A stretch of DNA of 64,000 nucleotides from Jaenimonas drosophilae (taxonomy: Eukaryota > Euglenozoa > Kinetoplastea > Trypanosomatida > Trypanosomatidae), in the NCBI GenBank assembly GCA_030849065.1, contig JASAON010001593.1, positions 1-64,000 of the forward strand. Direction: 5' to 3'. Position 1 is the first letter of the stretch. Each line of letters begins with the position of its first letter. Made by a program: the position numbers and the translations under genes. The notes under the pieces were generated by a model, which was not told the DNA's origin, searched no databases, and saw only the letters and a program-made list of their open reading frames with translations. Shown in pieces: positions 29,769 through 37,730 of this stretch.

Positions 29769-30704
29769 TTATAGGACCACTGATCCCTCCTCCCCAGAGC
29801 AGTGAGCTTCTTCAACAGTCACCACAGAAACCAAATGAGAGACCGAGGCACTCACTGCCTCTTCACAATCCACATGGAAGGATGGAGGAACAACATTACA
29901 GAATGACAGCCGCATATTCTGGATGATACTTCCCTGGTCATAGCAGTTATCATGTTCATTTATATGTGCTGAAGTTAAGTTGCGCGCGGCAAGGTATGTA
30001 TGTTGCACAGCCAGAACTCCAACCATCAGTCCAAATAAGCACGACACAACGAGAACAAAAATCTCTAGCAGATAGGTATCCATGATTGCGGTTACAAAGC
30101 ACCCATACTGCCTCTCACGCGGGGGCAACTCAGCCGCACGGGCCGTTCTTTTAGCAAGGCTAGCAATACTCCCAATACTTCCGGTAAGCATTAATCCGGT
30201 TAGTATCCACAGCATTACGTAGTACATGAAATAGTTGCGTGATCCTATGCACGTACCCGTCCACGGGCAGTGATGATCCCTCCGCTCCACACACACGTCA
30301 CAGAACTTACAGTGAACTCCTCGGTAGGGACGATAGTGATTGCATGTGTAGCACCACTTCCTCTCCACCTGCCTTTGTCCCGTACTTCCGTCCGGATGTG
30401 TGTACATTACGCTGTACCACTGTGATGGACGAAGGCCTGCCTCTGTACTCCGTGGAAGCTTAGGTCCAATGCCTGGATTTGTGAAAGCGCAGCGCAATAT
30501 TGCAGCCAGCGAAAGAAGTCCCCATAGGGCGGCCAACACACGAGCAACAGCGATAGTGTTGGTGTAGCAAACGAACAAGAGAGTACTAACGGATATGAGC
30601 AACAAGCCGATCAGAAAATTGATAATGTCGGGGCCGAGCCACACCCGGCCGTTGCAGAACGATTGCACATTGCCAACTTGTCTCGTCTGTAAGCAATACA
30701 GCAT
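29769..30704 (-). CDS. DHHC-type protein S-acyltransferase (palmitoyltransferase)
   Basis: A 311-residue polytopic membrane protein. Two N-terminal hydrophobic segments are followed by the cysteine-rich domain (CYTCNHYRPYRGVHCKFCDVC) and the catalytic DHHC at 143-146 inside RRDHHCPWTGTCIGSRNY, then two more transmembrane segments (YYVMLWILTGLMLTG and EIFVLVVSCLFGLMVGVLAV). This four-helix arrangement with the TP-less C-tail is standard for the ZDHHC family, which palmitoylates cysteines of membrane proteins; TRSRP-R-x-HC-type residues place it near the ZDHHC9/14/18 group. The target and the membrane are unknown. The start at 30704 is an ATG directly before the first hydrophobic segment. Confidence 0.92.
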   Translation of the reverse strand: MLYCLQTRQVGNVQSFCNGRVWLGPDIINFLIGLLLISVSTLLFVCYTNTIAVARVLAALWGLLSLAAILRCAFTNPGIGPKLPRSTEAGLRPSQWYSVMYTHPDGSTGQRQVERKWCYTCNHYRPYRGVHCKFCDVCVERRDHHCPWTGTCIGSRNYFMYYVMLWILTGLMLTGSIGSIASLAKRTARAAELPPRERQYGCFVTAIMDTYLLEIFVLVVSCLFGLMVGVLAVQHTYLAARNLTSAHINEHDNCYDQGSIIQNMRLSFCNVVPPSFHVDCEEAVSASVSHLVSVVTVEEAHCSGEEGSVVL

Positions 30705-31108
30705 GAGTTCATACAGAAAGTAAAGCTACAGGCAAGTTGCTGCTGATTGTTGCGCTGTGTGAAAGAGGGAGTAACAACAGCAGGCCTCGAAGAGTCTGTC
30801 GAGTATCCTCTTAGACTCACTGGCCAGCGCTGGTCAAATCCAATACACAACAAAGCAGCCCTTTAAGTTGAGCGTAAATGGAATACATTGACAAAGGAGG
30901 AGGTTGTCAAGTGAGTTGGTGCAATCGTCAAGATGAACATCAACAATATTATTACGCCATTGTCAGTTTTGCTTTCGGGTAATCACTTTGTGAAGAATGA
31001 ACTAGTCCACGATTTATGGTTGGAGCCACAACATCGAAGTGTGTAGCGCACACAGGCAACGACAATGACATGGATTCTTTCCAAAGTCAGAAGCAACTGC
31101 GTGACCTG
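30705..31108. other. Intergenic region
   Basis: 404 bases with no supported gene. It holds the 5' flank of the DHHC gene and the 3' UTR of the gene at 31109-32452 on the minus strand. Confidence 0.5.
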
Positions 31109-32452
31109 CTAAATGGCGTAGGTGGCGCAGAAGTGTTCGCCAAGGTGCTCCTCGCTGAGCCAATGAACAGGAAACACCTGCTTTAAGGTAAATCCGTACT
31201 TCACCAAGCTAGCCTCGATATTCACAACGTGCTGGACGGTCCACGGAACGCAGATGATGTGCTGAGAGCCCGAAGCCACATTCGGAATATCTGGCATTTC
31301 AACCAACTCTCGCAACCGCCCCCACCCAACTTTAGCCTCTCCCTTGGTTGCGGAGAGGAGGGTTGGCTGGAAAACGCACCGCACCTCGAGGGGGGTCAAG
31401 GCCAAGCTCCAATATGCCTTCCTACTCAATCTGGAACCAGCCGGATACAGCATGGGTGGCTCCTCGGGCTGCCCTAAAATGGGTAGGTAGCGGTGGTGGA
31501 CCCGTAGTGCCGGAAATGTGTACCCATTCAGTGGGAAAAACGAAACTGGGCTGAGGCGGTCAACCTCCTCCATGCAAACCCCCTCCAACACAACGCTATC
31601 ACAGGTAGCAGCCAGCCTGCCAATTTCATCGTAGAAGGATGGCTCTGCCATCTGAGGGCATGGAACCATGAGCACTGTTACTGGTTTTGTTGGGTGGGTG
31701 AGCTCCACAATATTGATGTTCAGTGACGCCACACCTGTCTTTGGATCTACAGTTTTGGAGCAAGGTGGTGGAAGCAGTTCCTTGTAGGCTTCCGGAATCT
31801 CAGCGACAGTATGCCTGTCAGTAACTTCTCGAAACCACGCAAGTGTTTCCTCGCGGTTCATTTTCCAGTAATAACGAATGAGGAGGAAGGTCAAAAATTC
31901 CACATTCGTTGACATCGCCGCAAGGACCAGTAGTACAACCACTCCCCATAGGCCAAGCCGCAACATACGCTGATACATTGTTGCTACGCGAAAATTTGCC
32001 AAAACTTCTGTTTCGAAACTCTCCCGAAGTAGTAGCATGTCATTATTTGGGGTTGCAATCGGCCGCTTTCCACTTGACCTTGCGGCACTCATTGATTTTC
32101 GCGCTGCTGCAGGCGAAACTGTAGCTGTTCGTTCCAGCCAATGCTCCACTTGCCGATACTCTTCCTCCACGTTGCGGTTGTACAGCCACGACTTCTTGCC
32201 ACATGATCTTCGGATGCTATTAACCATACGAACTAGAAAAATGTGTCTGATAATGGGAAGCTGAAAAAATGGAGATCCAGGAAGTGGCTCATAGGTATCC
32301 AAAATGTTTTGTACATCTTGTTTACGAATGTACTTCTTGTGCTTGGATCGCCTGGCAAGTGTGTAGCATTCTGCGTACAGGGCTTGGCTGGCTTGGTCGA
32401 AACGCAGTTTCTTCGGAAAGCTAGCCCGAAAGGTTTGAACCAGCGTCTGCAT
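31109..32452 (-). CDS. TraB-like membrane protein, possibly mitochondrial
   Basis: A 447-residue protein. The N-terminus is basic (MQTLVQTFRASFPKKLRF), compatible with mitochondrial import. One hydrophobic helix (GLWGVVVLLVLAAMSTNVEFL) sits at about residue 185. The C-terminal half resembles the TraB/GumN fold: AEPSFYDEIGRLAATCDSVVLEGV corresponds to the E-P-x-Y-Y-D...VLYEGV pattern, and HIICVPWTVQHVVNIEASLVKYGF to the late GAxH...GI pattern. The His of the usual GTMH motif is not seen before the AEPSFYDEI block. Known TraB-family members include animal TRABD2 proteases, but that does not establish activity here. The first codon of the longest frame is TTG; ATG is at 32452. Confidence 0.55.
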   Translation of the reverse strand: MQTLVQTFRASFPKKLRFDQASQALYAECYTLARRSKHKKYIRKQDVQNILDTYEPLPGSPFFQLPIIRHIFLVRMVNSIRRSCGKKSWLYNRNVEEEYRQVEHWLERTATVSPAAARKSMSAARSSGKRPIATPNNDMLLLRESFETEVLANFRVATMYQRMLRLGLWGVVVLLVLAAMSTNVEFLTFLLIRYYWKMNREETLAWFREVTDRHTVAEIPEAYKELLPPPCSKTVDPKTGVASLNINIVELTHPTKPVTVLMVPCPQMAEPSFYDEIGRLAATCDSVVLEGVCMEEVDRLSPVSFFPLNGYTFPALRVHHRYLPILGQPEEPPMLYPAGSRLSRKAYWSLALTPLEVRCVFQPTLLSATKGEAKVGWGRLRELVEMPDIPNVASGSQHIICVPWTVQHVVNIEASLVKYGFTLKQVFPVHWLSEEHLGEHFCATYAI

Positions 32453-32732
32453 CAAGACTGTGTGCCCACTACGAATCTGTGTGATGAGTAGAAGTGATGG
32501 TTGCTACGAGACTCCTAGGAAAACGAGCTGCACGATTGCCCCCCTTGGAGGAACAAGGTGACTCTGAAGATGGGATCTGAATCCCTAGCTGCTTTACACA
32601 ATTGATGGAAGAAATCAGCACCAAGAGAGGTATTGAATAGTAAATAACAGCAGAGATATTAATCGTTTGCTCAGTGACGCTCTAGTGAAAGCGTCGTATC
32701 GTCACTGATAATGCAGTTAGAGTGTGATGAGC

Positions 32733-33107
32733 TCAGCTTATGGTTCGCTCACCGGTCGGTTGTCTTGTACTGTAGGTGCCAGGCTTCCCTCCTAGAATCA
32801 GTGAAGTCGGAGCGTCTCCACCAGTGATCACGTGAGATGGATCGTTGGAACTGGCTCCAGTGTTTGGGTCAAAGCCCTCAGGGAGTGCATACGGATCTCG
32901 GAGCAGCCGCTCCTTGACGGTGGTAAGCTTGGAGTAGTAGAACGAAAACAAGAATGCGACGGGTGTGCATAACGCTAAAGCAAAAAGGACTAGCGCAACT
33001 TTGTTCTTCTTCATGGATTCACGAACATACAGTTGTGCGATGGGCGAGTCTGCATCTGCCACCGTCTCTCGAATCCGTTTTTCTGCCAGTCTGCGTTCCT
33101 GATCCAT
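32733..33107 (-). CDS. Small single-pass membrane protein, unknown
   Basis: A 124-residue protein. A charged N-terminus (MDQERRLAEKRIRETV) precedes one transmembrane helix (VALVLFALALCTPVAFLFSFYY) at about residues 36-57. The rest is a soluble tail rich in Gly, Pro, Ser and Thr, with a short basic stretch after the helix. No known domain is visible. The product could be a small mitochondrial or ER accessory subunit, but nothing in the sequence decides this. Confidence 0.65.
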   Translation of the reverse strand: MDQERRLAEKRIRETVADADSPIAQLYVRESMKKNKVALVLFALALCTPVAFLFSFYYSKLTTVKERLLRDPYALPEGFDPNTGASSNDPSHVITGGDAPTSLILGGKPGTYSTRQPTGERTIS

Positions 33108-33447
33108 TGAGCTTGATTGCTTCCTATCAAGAGGGGTCCCTCTGCATCAAAGGGGCGACACAGGAAGAAGGGTGTGGCTCATTATTGAGTAAGAAGGAGT
33201 CACCGGAGCGGACCTTTAGATCCCAATCCCCTGAATTTTTGCTGACACTCTGGTCACACCCAACAAGTATCTGCAGTTTTCATTGACTTGGCGATACAAA
33301 GGCAAACTAGCTGCCCTCTGCACAGCACCTGCATCTCCACTTATTGAACACTGGAGGGGATAGCACAGCAAAAACGGTTTCACTTTTCAACCTGGGCATC
33401 ACAACACTATACGCCAGGAGGATGACTGACGTAGAAGAAACTTTGAA
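33108..33447. other. Intergenic region
   Basis: 340 bases without a supported gene. It comprises the 5' flank of the 124-aa membrane protein and the 3' UTR of the gene at 33448-33849, both on the minus strand. Confidence 0.5.
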
Positions 33448-33849
33448 CTAACGATACTTTTGAATATCCGACGTATTCTCCTCGCTGCTAATGTCGTAAG
33501 ACTTCAGGCCGAGCCACTGGCTCCAACTATTTTTGCGCTGCGTCATGTACAGCTCAAAATCCTTCTCGTTACGTCGCTGCCATATGCTCTTGCTTGCACG
33601 TTCTAGCCAATCTTTTCCAGCAATGTACTGAACATAGAATGGACCAAAGTTAGTCGGAATGAGAACCACTGCAGTCAACACAACGGTGAACCAGAAGCCA
33701 ACACGACGGGCGGAGCGAAGTCCCGCTCGCTGAATGTTCTGATTACCCTTCTTCAGCCTCGGGTGGAAAAAGTTTTCATGCGTCTGACCCGTCGGTGCTC
33801 CTGCGTAGCCACCCGGTCGCTCAGCGGTACCAGGTGCTTTGTTTTCCAT
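33448..33849 (-). CDS. Small single-pass membrane protein, unknown
   Basis: A 133-residue protein. The Gly-rich N-terminus (MENKAPGTAERPGGYAG) is followed by basic residues (RSARRVGF), one hydrophobic helix (WFTVVLTAVVLIPTNFG) and a charged C-terminal region with WLERASKSIWQRRNEKDF. I do not recognise it. The longer frame to 34011 would add a Cys-rich stretch that reads like translated UTR, and a T-rich tract on the minus strand (about 33906-33925) followed by AG lies between the two starts, so I use the ATG at 33849. Confidence 0.65.
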   Translation of the reverse strand: MENKAPGTAERPGGYAGAPTGQTHENFFHPRLKKGNQNIQRAGLRSARRVGFWFTVVLTAVVLIPTNFGPFYVQYIAGKDWLERASKSIWQRRNEKDFELYMTQRKNSWSQWLGLKSYDISSEENTSDIQKYR

Positions 33850-34057
33850 GCCAGAAGAATCCCGGTGTGAGCAATCAAAAAGTTCCTTAGCTAGCAGTCG
33901 TTGATGAAGAAAGAAAAAAAAGCACCACGTTTGTTGATGACAGCAGCTGATGGAGCAGAGACAGAGGTTGGGAGTATCCAAGCGCGCGTTAACACAGCAA
34001 TCGCAAGACATTTATAGCAGGATAATGAAGCACGAAGTTGTGGCTGTGTGAGTGGTG

Positions 34058-35581
34058 CTAGTTGTGATCGCGGCGGCCGTAGACGACGAGGAGGTGGACC
34101 ACTTTCACGACAACGACACCAAACAATAATAGCGTGAAAAGAGCAGCCAAATCAATTGCACTCATGTGCGTGTAGCGGCACGTAACCAGTGACCATTGTC
34201 GCAGAGTATGATGACTCCACGGCGCCAAGGACGAAGTCACGAGCTGACAAATTGGTGTCATGTGACGAAGATCTGACGGAGTCATTTTCACACCTCCTGG
34301 AGGTCTGGTAGAGTCAGCGTCATCTCCCCACTTCTGATTCACCGCGGCGGACCCTGCGCAGATGGAATTGGGAGTTTCTGAATTGGGTGAAATTGCCAAC
34401 CTGTGTGGGCTCAGTTCGGATGGATAATACGCGAAGGAAGATATGATGAATGAAGATTTGTGTCTAGTGACAACAGCCTCCAGTACTGCACCACTGACGG
34501 AGCTGCTTCCATTGCCTGAATCAGATGTCACTGAGTCAATTTTCGTGAGCAGCCGAAAGTAAGTGACGATCTCGTCGATACGGAATGCATTTGTGGGCGA
34601 AGTCTCTGTCGTGTGATAAAATGGTTCCTCTGTTGAGATAGCGCAGTGTGTTATTTGCGGCTGATCTGATCCACTCAGCATCGAGTATGCCTTTCTCCCG
34701 GAACACAAGACGGATGTGGAGGTTTGATACAGTAATGAGGTTCCCCTCATGCCCTCAGTGAAGAGCTGGACGGACAGTCCTGTGGATGCCTTGGAAATCA
34801 CCCCACCAAGCCCAGTAACGGGATCATAGCACATGTGGGCAACATGGTCATCGACGTCTTTAAAAAGTAGAGGCAACCATGGGCTTTGAAGTACATGACA
34901 CGAAGGCTCCTCATCCACCATCACCAGCAACAGCTCAGATGCTGGACCTGCCTCAAGCAGCACCGTCATGGAAGATGCAGGTGTGTTGCTCCATGGGGTT
35001 GACGCAAAGTGAAGGCGAACTTCCCCGGAAAGATTGTGCTGATACAAAACCGATGATAACCCGTTACTCACGTCGAACTTATTCCCACTCCATCGCAATG
35101 AGGTCCTCCGTATCTGAAAAATGTTTTGTAACGTATCATGGCATCCATACAGGAGGTGTACGATGGATGGTTCCCGAAGGCACTTTGGTTGATTCGAGGA
35201 TGCCACTACTCCAATGGAGTGAAGATCCGTCACTCTGCTTCCGCGAACAAACACACCTCTGGGGCAAACTAGCTGAAGCGTGCGCACGGCTCGCACGTCG
35301 CCTCCATGTTGACGTGATGATGATCTCTGCAGCAAGTTTACAACAATGGTTGCCATATTGGCTGATTCCATCGTTGCGGGGGTACGAACCAGCCTCAGAC
35401 TCCATTCCAACAATGGATGCTGTTGTCGTCCCCTAAAGACTGATGGAAACAATCTGTGCGTATCTGTTACGTTCACTTGGTTTGTGAACACCTCACTCGT
35501 TGAAAATCCAACTAGCACCACCAGAAGGGTTGTTGTTAGTGAGAGGAGAGTCTGCAAAGCTATCCAAAAGGCCTGCATCAT
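34058..35581 (-). CDS. Type I-like membrane protein, unknown
   Basis: A 507-residue protein. An N-terminal hydrophobic segment (WIALQTLLSLTTTLLVVLVGF) looks like a signal peptide or anchor. A long mixed-secondary-structure lumenal region follows with several Cys residues and potential N-glycosylation sites (NVT, NLS, NGSS). A C-terminal transmembrane helix (LAALFTLLLFGVVVVKVVHLLVV) ends in a short basic tail, YGRRDHN. The family is not recognised. The arrangement fits PIGX- or cargo-receptor-like ER proteins in shape, but no motif supports this. The frame opens at GTG; the first ATG is at 35581. Confidence 0.65.
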   Translation of the reverse strand: MMQAFWIALQTLLSLTTTLLVVLVGFSTSEVFTNQVNVTDTHRLFPSVFRGRQQHPLLEWSLRLVRTPATMESANMATIVVNLLQRSSSRQHGGDVRAVRTLQLVCPRGVFVRGSRVTDLHSIGVVASSNQPKCLREPSIVHLLYGCHDTLQNIFQIRRTSLRWSGNKFDVSNGLSSVLYQHNLSGEVRLHFASTPWSNTPASSMTVLLEAGPASELLLVMVDEEPSCHVLQSPWLPLLFKDVDDHVAHMCYDPVTGLGGVISKASTGLSVQLFTEGMRGTSLLYQTSTSVLCSGRKAYSMLSGSDQPQITHCAISTEEPFYHTTETSPTNAFRIDEIVTYFRLLTKIDSVTSDSGNGSSSVSGAVLEAVVTRHKSSFIISSFAYYPSELSPHRLAISPNSETPNSICAGSAAVNQKWGDDADSTRPPGGVKMTPSDLRHMTPICQLVTSSLAPWSHHTLRQWSLVTCRYTHMSAIDLAALFTLLLFGVVVVKVVHLLVVYGRRDHN

Positions 35582-35752
35582 GTGGCGCAACGAGGGAGTC
35601 ACTTGTTTGTCATTTCTTGGCGGAAGATGAACAAAGATTTGATGAAGAGAAACAGCGTTAACAGCGACCAGTCAAACATGCATTGAGTTGCAGACATCGA
35701 AACATCGAGACCGGGGTGAGAGGGCACAAAGTTGAGAAGTGAATCATCCTAG

Positions 35753-36247
35753 CTAGCGAGCTTTTTTTAGCTGCCTCAAAATGACTGATTCAGAGCATTC
35801 CGGTTCCGGGCAGTACCACTTCGTGGTGGATAAACTTGCCTGATCGCGGAGCAGTGTGTTCGTAACGCCCACACATGATGCATGATGCCATCGATGGCAC
35901 GATGCACAGCATAGAACACCGCTGTCATCCTCCGTGGTGGACATTGGGCAGCAGCGAAACGTTCCTGCAGGGAAATTACTCTTTCGAGGGTTGGCCCGAC
36001 GGGCGGCCACACATTCTGAGCAAATGTACAGACCATCACGTGGAACCCTGGCGTTGGTGCCACCATTGGAACACAATGCACAGGTGGTCGAGAATTGAGG
36101 TTGCTCATCGATGAAAGGCACACTTTGCGATTCTTCCTCATCTGGATGTGTTTCGGCAGTGATTCGCTCGATCGCCGTATCCAGTACGCCTTCTGTGGCC
36201 TTCGCCTCATTCCGAAACGGAGAGGAGATGCTAAGAGCGGGGTCCAT
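35753..36247 (-). CDS. PHD-finger protein
   Basis: A 164-residue soluble protein. An N-terminal CALCSNGG and YICSECVAARR pair forms a short zinc-binding module. It is followed by a PHD finger of the C4HC3 type: CCPMSTTEDDSGVLCCASCHRWHHASCVGV and, after a gap, WYCPEPEC. PHD fingers bind histone tails, often methylated lysine. The aromatic cage of H3K4me3 readers cannot be verified by eye. No other domain is present, so it may act as an adaptor in a chromatin complex. In kinetoplastids, chromatin marks are important at the start regions of gene clusters. Confidence 0.82.
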   Translation of the reverse strand: MDPALSISSPFRNEAKATEGVLDTAIERITAETHPDEEESQSVPFIDEQPQFSTTCALCSNGGTNARVPRDGLYICSECVAARRANPRKSNFPAGTFRCCPMSTTEDDSGVLCCASCHRWHHASCVGVTNTLLRDQASLSTTKWYCPEPECSESVILRQLKKAR

Positions 36248-36517
36248 GGAGTACCACTTCTTAATGTCGATGCTAGCAATAAATGTAGAGTTGTGAAAGT
36301 CACAGAGAGTAGAACCAGAGTTAGTCCACGTTACAAACCAGTGTGAGTGAAGCTAGTGACACACCGATTTATCAAATGACAACTTGCACTTTTGGTGTTC
36401 GTATTTACCTGTCGATAGAAGCTTGCCGGACATTCCGCACGTCAATCGTTTCTTGTCTTTCAAACGTGAAGCAACCGTGGGTGGGGGACGGCACCTTTTG
36501 CAGGAGGGTTGTTGAGG

Positions 36518-37651
36518 CTAATGTGCTGGGGTACAGCTATGAACTGCCTGCCCACACTGAAGGCAGCGGAATGAACCTGTAGACTCACAGTCCAGGAGGC
36601 GGCACTTGATGCAGTAGTAGCAATACACGTGACCGCAGTTGGAACGCTGGCTGAAAGATGGAGTTTCCTTACACACGCAACAAATGTGGTCGTTGCTTTG
36701 GAGTAGTGAAGGCTGCCCAGAAACAACAGAGCGTGCAGATTTGTAAAGGCGGTTGAAGTACGTTCCAACCCGTAGTAGCGACAGCAAAGATGCCCACGAA
36801 GTCCACCACATGTGCTGTTCCAGATACACTAGCTGGGCCAGGCGAGTCATTGTTTGACTTCCGTAGACCACCTTGAGAGAGAGAAGACGCTCCAACAGCG
36901 AACGATATTGCCCGGTCGCCAAAAAGTGCAACGTATTGACTAGAGAAAGAACAGACCATCCAACAACGGCGTACCGGCAGGCCTGAGCTATGCGCCTCTT
37001 CACGGAGGCAGACTCGTCACGTTCCCAACCTTCCTCAATTGCCACATGCTGCAGCTTCCGCACGGCGTAGGGGATCAGTATACTGAAGATTACGTGAATC
37101 AGGAGCAATCTACGGCTTGGTGCGAGACGCGGAATGAGTGAAGATGAAAGATGGAGGCCAAGTTGCTGCGCTCTGTTCTCATCTCGCAAAACCAGGTTGT
37201 GCAATCGATCTCCAGCTGACTGGCCGAGTCTCCAGGTGCTACCCCGGTACAATGCCAGCTCAAGTAGAAGCACTAGCTCTTCCTGATAAGCATACCGAAA
37301 TGACTGCAGTGGCGGGATGTTAAAAATCTGAAATAGCCCACTTTTCAAGATTTCCATGAACTCCTGCTGCGTCGTGATCGCATCAAACTGAATCACTCGA
37401 AGAACCTCGTTACGGGGGAAAGCGGTAAATGCCTTCGAGTGCAGCAACGAAGAGCGCTGTTTCGAAACAGCATCAAGCATGTACTGCGCATTCGCAGCGT
37501 CAATCGTCCAAGACATGGAAGGTGATGGAGGTACTACAATGTTCAATGCAGAAGTCTTTCTATTAAGTATAGAATGGAGAAAGTAATGCCAAAGTGCCGA
37601 AGTGAAATTGGAGTAGAAATCGCTCACGTCGCAACAAGAAGCATCACTCAT
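36518..37651 (-). CDS. PEX2: Peroxin-2, glycosomal RING ubiquitin ligase
   Basis: A 377-residue protein with a Pex2/Pex12 N-terminal domain (LRVIQFDAITTQQEFMEIL, ELALYRGSTWRLGQSAGDRL) and a C-terminal RING: CCVCKE, CGHVYCYYCI and CLQCG. It forms the glycosomal matrix-protein import ligase with PEX10 and PEX12. Only 79 bases separate its frame from the next gene at 37731, which leaves little room for a 3' UTR and splice signals. A pyrimidine-rich stretch with AG inside the frame suggests the real start may be the ATG at 37516 (MSWTIDAAN, 332 residues). Assignment to PEX2 rather than PEX12 rests on the order of the motifs and a complete RING. Confidence 0.82.
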   Translation of the reverse strand: MSDASCCDVSDFYSNFTSALWHYFLHSILNRKTSALNIVVPPSPSMSWTIDAANAQYMLDAVSKQRSSLLHSKAFTAFPRNEVLRVIQFDAITTQQEFMEILKSGLFQIFNIPPLQSFRYAYQEELVLLLELALYRGSTWRLGQSAGDRLHNLVLRDENRAQQLGLHLSSSLIPRLAPSRRLLLIHVIFSILIPYAVRKLQHVAIEEGWERDESASVKRRIAQACRYAVVGWSVLSLVNTLHFLATGQYRSLLERLLSLKVVYGSQTMTRLAQLVYLEQHMWWTSWASLLSLLRVGTYFNRLYKSARSVVSGQPSLLQSNDHICCVCKETPSFSQRSNCGHVYCYYCIKCRLLDCESTGSFRCLQCGQAVHSCTPAH

Positions 37652-37730
37652 TTGTGTATTCCATACGGAGCTTTCACCACAATCAGTGACTGTTTCACGT
37701 AGTGCAAGGTTGTACTCTCAAACTGCAGAA

